NCBI RefSeq assembly: GCF_010183535.1
Contig: NC_071333.1
Span: forward strand, 1,178,001 to 1,242,000
DNA length: 64,000 nt
DNA from: Caenorhabditis remanei
Taxonomy: Eukaryota > Nematoda > Chromadorea > Rhabditida > Rhabditidae
Direction of reading: 5' to 3'
In this document: piece after piece, positions 48,641 through 60,919 of the stretch
How the letters are laid out: every line of letters starts with the position of its first letter
Position numbering within the stretch: the first letter of the stretch is position 1
Notes under the pieces: model-generated
The model's input: only the letters and a program-made list of their open reading frames with translations
Databases searched by the model: none
Told to the model about the DNA's origin: nothing
Made by a program: the position numbers and the translations under genes

Positions 48641-50537
48641 TATAGTAATTAAAGATATTCGCTACAAAATAAAAAACGATAGCAAAAAGAGAGATTAAAA
48701 AAATAGCTTGCCATCCAGACATCATGGCTTCAGCTTGCCAGTTCTTGTGTTGGCTAGACTCTTCCTGGCAGCTTGGAATCTCCTGGGTGCTGGTTCCTTC
48801 GAACTGTTTTTTCACTTGTTTTCTGAAAAAACTATGCAAATTATGTTGAGTTATGGTAGAAAGAAAGTGGAACACAAGATTTCAAACTCACTGGTTTATT
48901 CCACCAATGTTTTCTTTGTGTTGGTGTTGGTTAACCACTTGACCCTCTGAAACATCATCTGGTCCTGGAACTCCGCTGTTCTCCACCTGGGACAATAATG
49001 GAGGCGCTCTCTGAAATGATGAGAAAGAAACTTTAAGCTAGATAATGATCCAACTCACGCGACGGCTCTCCTGAATGTTCCCTGGGGTAATGCCATCAAA
49101 ATTGAACGGAGCCCCACGACGAGTTTCACGATTATTTCTTGCCTGGTTGGAGTGAAATTGATTGCTGGATCCTTCCCGAAAGAAAAAAAGATGTGATGGC
49201 TCAAACTTTTAATCAGAAACATACGTTACGGAGATTTTGCAAGTGGTGTCCGTTTCTTTGGCAGTCATAGTCCCCTCGACGTTGATAGGAGGCTCTTTCA
49301 TGTGGAATTCCATATTCAACTCCAATGTTTTGAAATCTACCACCATAATAGTTCTCCGCTCCTCCCTAAAAAACTAAAATTGTAGTAGGCCATCTATTTC
49401 ATCAGAAAACTCACTCCATGGTTGTTGCCCCTGTGACCATTATCATGATGTGGTAGGGAATAATGGAATCCATTTCCGTCATATTGCCGACGGTCGTTGT
49501 AGGATCCCATGTGGATTCCATTTCCTCCATTCCATCCATCGCTATCGAATTGACGACGGACGTTGTAGCAGTCCTAAATAATATATTTTATCAGTAACTC
49601 AAAACATTAATCTGAAATATACTCCGCGAGAATTGTCCCAATTTCCGTCTCGGCGATTGTTGAAATATTGCAGTGTAGGATTGTGAAGTACACTTCCTCC
49701 ATTGAATTCATTGCTGTCGGATTGACGGCGGTCGTCATATTGGGTTGGGGCACCGTGAAATCCGCGTCCATCGTTTATTCTCCGCTGATTGTCATCATTT
49801 CGACGATATTCGTAATTGTTGTCACTGTGGATGTTGTTCTCCTGAATTAAATGTTTTCTGTTGGTTAGTCAGAGAATTTCTCAGAAACATACTGCACGAC
49901 GGTTGGCTGTGGGTTCGGTGCTCCGGATAGCAGCAACTTGCCACCAACATCCGTCGGTCGACATTGGGACGCCGATGCGATCCTTGAGGAGTTGGATCGT
50001 CACCAATAAGCTGAAAAAGCAAGACGGGGTTTTTTTTTCGTATAACATGAATCTCACCTCTCGACGCCTGGTCCGCATCTTTCTTCTCTGATGGCGATGT
50101 ACCCAAGATCGTCATCCAAACAATATCTTGTGTCTGAGTCTTCCAATGTCAAGACATGTCCCTGGATTGGGAGAACACCTTGCAGCTGAAATTCGGATTC
50201 GATATTCTTTTGGAACATATAAAAAAATCTTGAAACTTACGAAATACCCGCTTCGTCTTCCTTTGTCGACTCTCCAAGCAATGTTTCGTTTGACGCGAGT
50301 CACCATTCGAACTTTTTTTTCCTGACGTACCCTGAAAATTTAGAAGTGTATAGTTAAAAAAGCAAACTGCATTGGCAAAATGCAATATCCCTCTTCTTAC
50401 ACATTTGGAAACACGATCCAATCGTTTTGGCGCAACCATGTTCCGTCGTTGGTGCGATCTACTTCTAGATCCATGAAACCATTTGTTGAGGTCCAAACCA
50501 AACGACATTCAATATTAATAATGATTCCGACGGTCAT
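48633..50537 (-). CDS. Array gene I: CWW-module, Asn/Arg/Gly-rich, tail-anchored protein
   Basis: Ten exons from ATG 50537 (preceded directly by ATTTCAG) to TGA 48633, about 480 residues. The module begins MTVGIIINIECRLVW, has RQNDWIVF, and ends DRIGVPMSTDGCWWQVAAI. Exons 5-7 are Asn/Arg/Gly/Asp/His-rich (NNYEYRRNDDNQRR, YGGRFQNIGVEYG). The anchor is GWQAIFLISLFAIVFYFVAN. Oddity: exon 8 should start at GAAGGATCC as in gene J, but the expected AG is GG (TTTCGGGAAGG). The only usable AG lies four bases later, and it restores frame only if exon 7 ends five bases earlier at a weaker GTAACG donor. Function unknown. Confidence 0.65.
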
Positions 50538-53012
50538 CTGAAATGATGAGTTAATATTTTGAGTTATGAAAAGAGACGGAGAGAAAGAAGAGTATGAAAC
50601 GGATATGAGGAATTTCTATCGAGAAAAAATAATTACTGTTGCTAATAAGTCGTTGGTGAGCACCGGGAACAAAACATGTAGAAAAGTGTCCGAGAAGAAT
50701 CTCGAATTGAGAAAAAATGAAGAAAAAGTTGAGACTCCTCCATCCTGAAGTTATTTCCTCAGTTTCCGAATTGAAACTTGCTTCGTTTTGAAAATTTTCG
50801 AAAGCGTGTTCCTGTAGAGAAATGCTTCAAATTTGTGATCTACCGAAATTCTACGGTTGTTATGTGCTCTATCAGACTCAAAATTAAATTTACTATCTCA
50901 TGGGCTTGATGTTACTCCATAATTTCGTAATTTTTACAGATGGACTAATCGTTTCATTGGCTGGAGTGGATGATTGAAACCACGAGCAACGAGATGTAAA
51001 AAATCAAAGGAAGATTGAACAAATAGATGTACGTTGTAGGTTATCAGAAACTTCGCCATGTCAATGATTCCCACTCGTAAACTATTAAAAAACCTTCCCC
51101 TCGTTATCTCAACTCGTAAACTTATAAATCATCAAAAGCTTTCTGCCTTTTTAGGATAGCACAGCTTTAATGAAATTTGAAATGTTTTGGTTCTTATCGT
51201 CTCGCCGATAGTTGAATCCGAACGATGTCGGACAAGTGTATTTCCTTCGAATTATAATTTCCAGTTGTATTCATCAGTCTTGACTGAATTCCTCTATTTT
51301 AATGATGTTGCCACTAGAGAATTGTGAAGGAAAGGGTGATTAGTATACAAATTTTTGATTCAAGTGTTTAGTGAGCGCGCAGTAAAGTTTTAACCCACGA
51401 TAACTTTCAAACAGTTTTGGCCCCCTAATCCCCGGATTTTTCGGAATTCTACTTCAAACATAGGAAAATGGTTTCCCATACTTTTCTTTTAGTTCGTATT
51501 TCAGAGAAAAAGAGGAGGATGGCGATAAAAATCTTTCTGGGAAATCTCAGCTAAAAAACAATAATCAATGGGAGCAGAAAACGATTTTATTGGAGTTTTA
51601 TGGCGTGTGACTTTGAAATTTTGATTGCGAATTTTCAATCTGATCCCCTTTTTTTGTGAAATCGCTCGGGCGCATTCCATTTTTCAATCCAACCTAATAC
51701 AACAAGATCCTCAGACTTCATAACTGCCAAACGACATCACATGTGTTTTTTATAAGAACCCTATCGAACCAGATCCCGTTACCGATACCCGGTTTATGAG
51801 TTAACGCCAGATGAGTGGAGCAGCATTAAGCAGATGACTTTCTAGACAAGAATGGAATGGGTTTACTAATGGGACAATTAATTGCTGCCAGATTCTTAGA
51901 AAATTCAATCAATTTTTTATGCGAAAATCAGAGAACCCTTCTTTTCACAACAGTCAGAGAAAAAAATTCGGGGATGTTATTTTGTCAAAAAAAAAAGATG
52001 GAATGTTATTTTGTCTCCACGAAAAAACACGGTCTAAAATTCATAGCTAACGCCGAATTTCTTTTGGTTATTGTCAAGGCGAACCTGGGGCGCTATGGTG
52101 GCAAGAACCGGCTTCGCCGGACCACCTATTGTCCAGGAGTTCATAGATGTAAAGAAATATAAAGTTGACAGTCGGAACACTTTTCTTGAGTCCACCTGCA
52201 AATCCCCCATTGAGTCCACCCGCATATCCCACTGGTTTGTGTGTGCAAGACGGTGGTGTGTCGCAATGCTATATTAGCAACTGCCAGCCCTAACTAATGG
52301 GAAGGGAAATCCTTTCGGAACGTCCTTCCCAACTTGCTCTTATCCCAGGGTCCCTCTAAGGTCAAGGCTGTCGGATACAAAAATCACTAGCGTCTGGCCG
52401 AGTTACCCGCCTTTTGACTCACAGCCTTCCCAATCCATCCTCGACTTTGCAGTCTCAAGAAAGAAGTTACTGTAGCTAGTAGTACGGGTTTGACGGCGAT
52501 TTTACCCGATACCAGAAGGTATTCGTTGATTAGTTGGTCTAAAATTACCCATATTGCGTCGTGCTAGATAGTTTTGCTTGTGTTCTACTCGACCAGTAAG
52601 TCCTTGTGATGGAGTAGGTATGGTTTGGTATTTCCCTCCATTCACTGACTTTCTATAGCTCTTTCAAGTTTGTCGGTTTGGGTCTTGGAGGTTGTAGGTT
52701 TTTTTTGCACAGCCCTATCTTTCAGTAGTGTAGGAATTGACAATATTTCTATATGAAACTATCTTGTCATATCGAATTCCAAATTTTATGTCGTTTCTAA
52801 TTATATGTATTTTGTAGGCGACAACTTTTTATCAAAATTGTGCTATTGAGATTTAAAAAATATTCAAAAATGAAGTGGAGTAGATAGAAGTGGAGCGGAG
52901 TAGATCAGCCAATTAGTGGGAAAATGTCGAGGCAATCCCGCGGCATCTGGAATGACAAATGTTAAAAACATCAATTAGTGGTGACTCGTATCAAAACTTA
53001 CTCCCACTGTCT
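50538..53012. other. Intergenic interval right of the array
   Basis: No phase-keeping exon chain was found on either strand. The left part is A/T-rich. At 52060-52560 the base composition is more even, and the plus strand holds many short unspliced frames without family similarity; it may be an old repeat. One CCGCGG at about 52938 is the only copy I noticed outside the 59-63.5 kb block. Confidence 0.4.
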
Positions 53013-54949
53013 TCACTCGTGAGAATCGCCTACTAGATCCGAACTTGCATGGAAGAATGCAGTAATCTTATCGCCAATGACGATGTCTTCTGAGGCATAT
53101 ACAGCCATACGTGGAATAATTGGGGTTTTATGGATCAGACGGCTGAGAGTCTCGATGAAGACTGCATTTGGATTAGCAGAGTGATGAATAAAACGCATGG
53201 CGTTACTGTAAGAAAGACATTCATTATTACTCGAACTGTTTCAAATTTTTACATACCCAATTTGACGGGAAACTATTGCCATATTGGGGTTGAACACAGA
53301 GAAGGTCTTGTAGAAAGGGCCGTTTTTCATTTTCAACTGCAAGGTACGATCCAATGGACTGGAATTGTTGGGCTTCGATCGTTTAGCCACTGGAGAGCCA
53401 GTCGGATCTCCTTCTTGCTGCGGAGTGAGGAAGAGTTCTCCTACGAGTTCGCCGATTAACTCTCCTGCATGGATATTCTCCCCAGCAACCAGTTCGAAAC
53501 CTTTCGCTTCGTCTTCACACATAATGACGAGCATTTTTTGACCTCCATTTTGCAGTTGGCGTCTCGGGCAGTTACGGGAGCATCCGCATTCGGAGTCGCA
53601 CTCAACAACCACATACTCATCACCCAATTTATGCTTGTCCAGGTTCTGGAGACGACCCATTTTATCCGGAATACAAAGTTTGGTTTTCTTTCCGAAGGAA
53701 TTGTGACGGATCATTGATGCGTACTGAAAACAATTGTTTCATTTTTATCGTAAAGAAATATTTTAACTTACAACAAGGTTACATTTGCACCATTCTGGAT
53801 TTTCACAAGGCGTTGCTCTTGGTTGAGTACTTGGTTGAGTACTCGGTCCATTTCTGAGAGCTTTGTTCTGCGTAGTTTTGTCGAGACGGCGAGTTTCTTG
53901 AATGCACTTTGACAATACTGTCTCCTGCATGACGTGTTGAGTCACAAACTGAAAACATGGTTTTCCCTTGGAAAATCGTTTTTAAAAAACTCACGGTATA
54001 GCTTGGAAGGGGTGTTGCTGGTCCCGAGAAGCACATATAGTGAATATTTCCTTGTCCGCATTCTTGCTGGATTTTTGAGTGGAAATATGTGAGATCTTGA
54101 AGAACCCAGTAACGATTGGAGATCTCTTCTTCAAAAGCTGGAGTCATGAATTGCTCCAACTCGATTAGAGCTTTCTTCTCCTTGTCGGAGACCTTACTCT
54201 TGAGAACATCTACAAATTCGTTCCTGGCTACCGTAATTCCGTAAAGCGTTTTACATTTCTGCGTGAGATAATCGGCGTCGACGTCGAACATGTGGACAGA
54301 CTTCCACCCTTGATATAAAACGGCGAATCTGTTTTTTTCTGACGCTCCCTATAATAAAGATACGAATTGAAAGATATAATTGATTTGAACCGTACCTTGA
54401 AAATCGCTTGGACTTCCCACAGCTCCTTAACCTCCGGATTCTTTTTCATTCCCCCATATTTATCAAATACAATTTTTCCGTACAGTTTTTTGGAGGGAAC
54501 ACCCGGGATATTGTGAAACTCCACAGGAACATCGACACCTTCTATTTGTGCCACTTTGGCTGCATGACAGCCTGGAGGAAGCTTTGCCACCAGCTCATTC
54601 ACGATTTTGAAGTTTTCCATCGAGTACCGCACATCTTCGAATGGGACACCAATTACAGTGAAGACTCGTCCAAAAAACTTGTTGTCCGTCCTGAAACATT
54701 TGGAGTTCGTGAAATGTAATGGAAAAAAGGAACACTCTCATTTCGTTTGAAGACGCCCGATTGTCGATTTCCACGTCCCTCTCGAAATTCGACTTGATGT
54801 CGTGAATATATGGGCACGGATAATCACGATGTTCTTTTGGGATTCTTGATGGTTCGTCCTGAGCCGGAAGCAAGGGTTGACACACTTTTTCACTTTCAAC
54901 AGCCGCCAATGGGAGGCAGCGACGACAAGATGGAGGGACACCACTAGTA
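53013..54949 (-). CDS. SET-domain protein, SUV39-like, probably catalytically degenerate
   Basis: Exons 54396-54691, 53995-54348, 53772-53948, 53257-53723 and 53013-53205 join in phase. The C-terminal part has a pre-SET end (VVECDSECGCSRNCPRRQLQ) and SET motifs: GFELVAGENIHAGELIGELV, then NAMRFIHHSANPNAVF in place of RFINHSCxPN, and GDKITAFFHA in place of GEELTFDY. The Cys of NHSC and the catalytic Tyr of FDY are both changed. There is no post-SET Cys cluster. The N-terminal half (DNKFFGRVFTVIGVPFEDVR; GNIHYMCFSGPATPLPSYT) I do not recognise. Known relatives methylate histone lysines. The 5' end is uncertain: an exon at about 54740-54949 (RRCLPLAAVES...) needs a poor donor, and a spliced-leader-like site at 55168 with ATG 55130 opens another frame whose phase does not fit. 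Confidence 0.75.
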
Positions 54950-55736
54950 CTGAAAAACAAAATTTTAATTAAACCGAATTATTTTCTAGTGATTCTTTCC
55001 TTGGGACGTCCTTGTCCTGTTGATCAAGAGATCCAACCTGGTTGTTGTCGAGAATGACGCCGTCGACGTCAACAACGTTGGATTGTCCAGAATTGTTGAG
55101 TCCTTCGCCTTTTTCGTTGATTTTCTCCATCTCTTTGTTCTTTTGAGCAATTGATTTGATTTTATGACTGCAAAATATACATTTTAGTTTTAGTGCCTCT
55201 TTTTCCTCGGAAAAAGTGAGAGATAAGAAGAAATAACGATTAATACACGCGTTAACGGTAGAAAAGGGAAAGAGAAAAAGGAAGACCTTACTATTCGGAA
55301 AATGGTAAAGCAAGATTTTCAATGTGAAATGAACAGAAACCTTATTCCGATTGAAAAAATAGATAAAGCAGGGGAAATAAAATTCTAATCGAACGTTGAT
55401 TTTCATGAAGGTAAATTTTTGACTAATAATCTGACGGAAAAAAGTAGAAGACAAAAATATGAGAAATTGCAATAAATTATCTGCAAAACTTAGAGAAAAA
55501 AAAACAATACCTAGAAAACATTATAAATTTCTACAGTAATACCTTTTGAGTAAGCTACTTTTTGTTAAGAGTCGAAATTCTATTTGTTTTGATAATCAAA
55601 AACAAAGAGCAGATGTTGTTGTAGAAAAATCAATTATTATTGTTAAAGAGATATTCGACGATTTTCAAAGCGTAAGATAGGTTGTAGTTAAATGAAGAGC
55701 GATGCCACCAGAGTATTTTTTCTTGACTTCAACTGT

Positions 55737-56072
55737 CTATAAGCCCTCTGTTCTGCTTGAACATTTCCTCACTAAATTTTGTTTGATATCTTGTAACATA
55801 TCAAATTTTGTCAAAGAGGTCTTGCATGTAGTTGTTTCGATCGTCGTTGACTTCTTGACATGATCCGTTTGATCCACTGAACTTGAAATTTGCCTCGGTT
55901 TTTTTCCCAGAATATTGATTTGAGCATGTTCCTCCGCCGTCAAACCGTACCCTTTCGCGCAAAAAAAAATCATAGATAAAACGAAAAAACAATAATGAAT
56001 AAGAATTAAATTTTGAAGCACTTCTCCTGAATAAGGAGAGAGGAGAGTCGCAAGCATTTCTTGTGAAAACAT
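55737..56072 (-). CDS. Possible small membrane protein
   Basis: An uninterrupted frame of 111 codons from ATG 56072. Residues about 19-42 are hydrophobic (LILIHYCFFVLSMIFF), which could be a signal anchor; the rest is Thr/Lys/Ser-rich (KKSTTIETTTCKTSLTKF). No homology was recognised, no introns are needed, and the A/T-rich setting makes a chance frame possible. Confidence 0.3.
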   Translation of the reverse strand: MFSQEMLATLLSPYSGEVLQNLILIHYCFFVLSMIFFCAKGYGLTAEEHAQINILGKKPRQISSSVDQTDHVKKSTTIETTTCKTSLTKFDMLQDIKQNLVRKCSSRTEGL

Positions 56073-57402
56073 TATTTTGAGAAAATGAGTTCAATTAACA
56101 ATCGTTAGTTGGAATAATAGCGAATAATAGTGAATAATAGACAACGTTCAGAACATTAAAATCAATATAAGATATCTGAGCTACCGTATCCACTTCATTA
56201 TCACTAAATTTCAAAGTACAAATAAGAATGGAGTACGAGAGAACCATATTTTTAAGATAAAATACTGGACCTAACATTGAAGTAAATACTGTAACTTAGA
56301 CAAGATGATAGATGTTCAATATACAAATGATGTCAAGATAATAGAAAGAAATACAGAATTAACACATCAAGGAAGATGAGAGCAAAATAAGGAATAAGTA
56401 ATATCTTTAAATTCATGTTAGAACTGTTTTAGTTTTTAACCAAAGTTCTCACTGTTACAGTTTGAAAATATGTATTCTTTTTGAGGTACCTATTTTTCAC
56501 TAGGTGTCATAGAAACTATTTTGATGAAATGGGCCATTTACGGTTTTGAACTTAGGCAGAGATCATCAAAAAGTCAAATTAGAAAAAGCGTTCTGTTACT
56601 TCTGCTCGCGGAAATAGAAAATGTTGACATTAAAAGAAATATGAATTATCTCATTGCCCCGCTATTTATTAGGATGGAATAATTTTCAAAGATAATGTAT
56701 AAGTTCATTCTTATTGTACGAGGTTTACTTTCACCTTTTTCTGCTCAAAACTCCGGCTGACTTTCACTTAACAAAACAATTTTTCAAAAATAGACATTGT
56801 TCTACGTCCAAACTGAAGCAAAAAATGAGACATACTTGAGAAAGAGGAAAAAGGTAGAAAATTATATGAGAAGTAAAACGGGAAAGTTACAGTTAGATAA
56901 AAACAAAAAGAAAATTGTGGAAATCATAGAGATGAATGAATAAAGAAAATAATAGTAGAGGTCATGAAAAATGATGAGAATCGGGAAACACATAAATCAG
57001 GAAATTAGTTAGAAATTGTGAGATACTGATAAAAAGAAGAAAAGAAGTTAGTTTTTGAGAGGAAATAGAAACAATTCTTGGAAAAATTAATATCTAAAAA
57101 TTTGAAAATTTTGTCTTATAAAGAGAGTAGGACCTAAAAAATGAAAAGATATTATAGGAAAGGGGAAAAATAACATCGTTAGATATAACATATTGATCAG
57201 ATAAGAGATTAGCATAAGAGAACGTAAAAATACGAGCAAACCACGAGAAATAGAAGATAAATTAACAATATTGATAAAAATATACAGAATTCAGTGTTCA
57301 TGCCACCCCCATTCATTTCTCACTTATCTAAGCTTAGTTCAAACTTGCCTTCACACCCCTAAACTATTCATACCACAAATTACTTGAGGAACGAAAGCTA
57401 CC

Positions 57403-57530
57403 GTAAAAACTGTATTATAGGCGCAGGCGTGCTCCACTGTTATTCAAAAAACGTTATTTAGGATGCGTCTCTATTGGAGAGGCGCCTTTAATAAAGGGGC
57501 GCTTCTATTTCAGTTTTCACAGTAGTTCAT
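57403..57530. mobile_element. Diverged short TIR element
   Basis: The ends CTACCGTAAAAACTGTATTA and (reverse complement of the right end) CTACTGTGAAAACTGAAATA match imperfectly over about 27 bases, with a GC-rich interior (GGCGC...GCGCC). The length is typical of a MITE. Confidence 0.45.
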
Positions 57531-58394
57531 CAACATTCAGGCCAAAACCTATTCCTAGTCCTTATCTCTTCAACTATCCCCAAACTAAAAAAAACTAACT
57601 AGCACCATGTTGTAAGCCATATAATCCACTTGTTGATTTTGAGCGACTATGAGCACCAATCAGGATCATCGTGAAAGTTGTGAAGCAGGTAAGAAGTGTA
57701 GATGTACGCCTGTAAAATTTATGAGATATAAATTTGTAGTCTTGTAAAAAAAAGAAACAAAATGAGTTTTGATTTCATCGCCCAACCACAAACGCCCGCC
57801 CGCTTTCAGCAATCAATTTGGTGCTTACAAAACCAATTGAATCACATAGATTTTTAGAGTCTCCACCTGGACCTATTCCCGGAAAATACCTAAACTCTAG
57901 ATATCCGTCTCATTGAAAATCCGTCTATCCCTTATTATCTCTTTTTCTCAAATTTCTAGATACAAAGTCAGTTAACTCCTGATAACCTCCTCTCCGCTCT
58001 ATTAGAATTTCAAACCTCTAGTAGGAAAAACAAACTGACCATCAACGTTTTGAGAACCACCGCGTCTGAAGCGCAGGAGACATAGGCAGGCAGAAGAAGA
58101 TGTGTTTCTGAAAAGTTATTGCTCATAGGATGTGGTTTTGAAAAAAAGAGTGAGTCAAAGCAAAAATTGCGAATGCTCGATCCCATTACCCGCACATCAG
58201 GAAAGACCCCGGACACCCCGGTTTTTGTGAATGGGGTAGAAAATACATTTAAAAAACGAAAGAATCGCTGAGAGACGGAGAGAAAAATAGGAGCAAATGT
58301 GAACTCGGGAAAAATCAAAGCTGTTCAGGTAGCTCCTGTAGAAATTTGAAATTTTTCTGAAAAAATTCATTAGGAACACGCGATTTGAAGCGTA

Positions 58395-58505
58395 CGAGAC
58401 AATTTTGACTACTTTTATTGAAATTTTCCAAAAACTTTCAAAAAAAATTCAAAAAATAGTGAGCATTTTCTGAATCTGGGCCGGCCCGATTTAGAAAAGT
58501 GATAC
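58395..58505. repeat. Degraded GGCCCG-family repeat
   Basis: An A/T-rich core followed by GGGCCGGCCCGATT resembles the right end of the family members at 17899-24810. No clear termini. Confidence 0.4.
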
Positions 58506-59735
58506 GGTCAAAACTACTGATTTTCGTAAAACTCGAAAACGCTTACTTGTCAAAACAGTTAGTTCATTTTCTGCATCTTCTCCCTCCCCCACTGTCTTGT
58601 TCCTCTACACCTACTCTCTACCAGAAACTACATAGGATGGGTATGACAGGCAGCATAATCTTGTTTTGTTGCGCAACACATCTGTTGCTATTTAGTTGAC
58701 CTCTCTCTCTACAGTAACAGATATGTGCACATCTTCTGGTTGACGACTGCGAAAACAACTGGGCGATTATCTATTACCCAAAAAAAAAGAAAGGTGTCAT
58801 GTTTCATAGGGATGGACCCCAGATTAGACCAGAAAAGTGAAACAATATACAGTTTTGCATAAAATCTGCTTTGGAAAACGGGTAGATGCGGAGAAAAAGC
58901 AATAAGAGAAATGAATTGAAAACATCCAAATATAAGTTAAGATACTCAACCTGGACATATTCCTGGAAAATATCTAAAATCTAGTGATTCCCTATGTGGA
59001 GGCGGGCCTTTAATGCGGTCGGAGACAGACCCGCTCCGGATAAAATCTTCCCTAACTGGATAAAATGTGAGAATAACGGCTATAAGTGTGAGGATGAGCA
59101 ATGTGACAACAGAACACAAGTTTTAAGACAATGATCCATTTATTTACGAAAGATTTGGATAAATTTAAGAGAGATAATTTTATATTTAGGAGAAGCGTCC
59201 TGCTGGATGTGCCGCGGGTCGATTAGTAGACAAATGAGCGGTCACAACCGCGGATCGCTTGAATTGGCCTAAAGGGCCCAAAAGGGTGGAGATTTAGGAA
59301 TTTCCTAGCGTCAGTACGCGCTAAAGTGGCTAGAAATAGTCCTGGAAAATTATAAGGATCTATTTCGCCGGAAGACTCTCTCACTCTCACGCATTCTACC
59401 CAAAAAGTAGGTGAACGGTCCTCTCTCGTTGTACGAGATTGGTATAAGATGCGCGGTCGACCGCTACGCGGACACGCGTCGCGGCCGCCGACAACGAAAT
59501 AATGTTGATGCGGAGGAGAGTAGATGAGCGATAGAGCGTGTTTACTGACAAAAGGGAATTAAGAGCGGTAATTTGAATTATAATTATTTGAATATTCCTG
59601 ATAACAGGAGATTAAAAAGAGATAAATAAAGTGAATTAGTGAACAGATTGGAACAATATTGAAATAAGAGATTAGTAAGGCGATGATGAGCCTAGTTTTG
59701 CGGGGAAAACCATGTGGGGCTCATCATTCAGCCTT

Positions 59736-60484
59736 TCAGTTGTCGACAATTTTGTCTTTAGGGAAATAGTTGACAACAGTGAAAAATGAAAAGGGTTTGT
59801 GTCTCGAAGCTTCTGGCAATTGTCGCTCCTTCGCCATTTGTTGCGAAGTCGTGACGATGACTTTATGCCATTTTTTGAAGCTTCTTGACGGTCTTGTCTT
59901 ATAATCCTGCAGAAACGGTGTTTTCCGCGGATCTCGTTGTTTGAAAATCTTCCAGAAACTGTGGTTTCTGTCTGATTTTGATGTATTTTTTATGTAGATG
60001 ACGTTGTTTTCTACATGGTTTTGTTTGAGACATTTGCCCAGGATCTGTCGATATGCCGTTGACATTATCGATTTTTTATTTGAGCGGTGTCTCTTTTGTT
60101 TTCGAGCATCAGCGTTATAGGTTCTCCTGCTTCTGATTATAATATTTGAGATTCTGGAGTTTCCGCAATGGATTCTCTCTTGTGAGTCTCTTTGATTTAT
60201 TTTTGTCGCGAATCAAATCGCTTCGAAGATTGTTTGTTGCCGCGGATTTGCAGCAGTTCAGCTGATATTCGCTGAATTATTGATTTTTTATCGGTTATGA
60301 GTTATTCGGTCTGAAGGTGACTCTTAATAAGCTCTTTGATATATTTATTTTTGTTGAGGAGGTTTCGAAGGTGAACTCTCCTCTTAATTTGTGAGTGATG
60401 ATGTATCATCTGCTCTTTTTTCCGCGGATTGCGGTTAGTTTGCACGTTATTGTGTCTTTGTGGACCATTTAGGAGGGTTTCCAT
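59736..60484 (-). other. Possible third coding segment of the CCGCGG block
   Basis: Two open frames on the same strand as the neighbouring genes, 60302-60484 (METLLNGPQRHNNV) and 59736-60065 (MSTAYRQILGKCLKQ...), are Lys/Arg/Asn-rich and each carries a CCGCGG read as Pro-Arg. They may be exons of one gene or 3' untranslated sequence; no good splice pair joins them. Confidence 0.25.
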
Positions 60485-60919
60485 CCCCTTTGAACCGTTT
60501 GATAGGGTTTATCATCCCCTTTTATCGTGAGAGTTCTTAGACTGCTCAGTTTGTTGTTTGTTGGCTGTTGTTTGTTGTGGCTAATTCTGTCTGACACGCC
60601 GCTCATCAGCATCCGTCCATCATCTCACATCACTCCACCGTTCCGAGCAATAGTTGCTGAAATCAGATATCACAGAGTTACTCGACTCGTGGAATATTGG
60701 CTGAAAGAAATATAGAGTGACAGAAGTTATTGATTTATCATTGGGCGGAGCCGGCAATGAGTAGCGGTATTCGGGTTACAAAAACAATGAACTCCTATCG
60801 GGGAGATAACAAGGGGTTTACAACAACAGGTTAACAAAAAAAAGATAACAATAGAGAACAAAAATGGGTTGATTGTTCGGTGAGTGACTGGGACAGCAGC
60901 AACCGCGGATCGATGTCTT

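Larger units (their letters stand above)
55170..59211. other. A/T-rich intergenic interval
   Basis: It contains a possible small single-exon frame (55737-56072), a diverged TIR element (57403-57530) and a degraded GGCCCG repeat (58395-58505). Nothing else could be supported. Confidence 0.45.

Noticed and set aside
26400..50537. Assigning the module to Tudor/eTudor, S1 or SH3 folds
   Set aside because: The G-I-V start and aromatic strands are suggestive only; no diagnostic residues were seen, so no domain name is given.
26400..50537. Toxin-antidote or drive system
   Set aside because: Tandem fast-evolving membrane-anchored genes invite the idea, but nothing in the sequence shows toxicity, an antidote pair or segregation bias.
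52034..52560. Coding exon or rRNA-like segment
   Set aside because: Base composition differs from the flanks, but no exon chain, no 5S or spliced-leader RNA sequence that I know, and no conserved structure was found.
54968..55130. First coding exon of the SET gene (MEKINEKGEGLN...)
   Set aside because: Open and preceded by a good acceptor, but every GT in it is phase 0 and the next exon needs phase 2, and the nearest intron would be 27 bases; left as a note in the SET entry.
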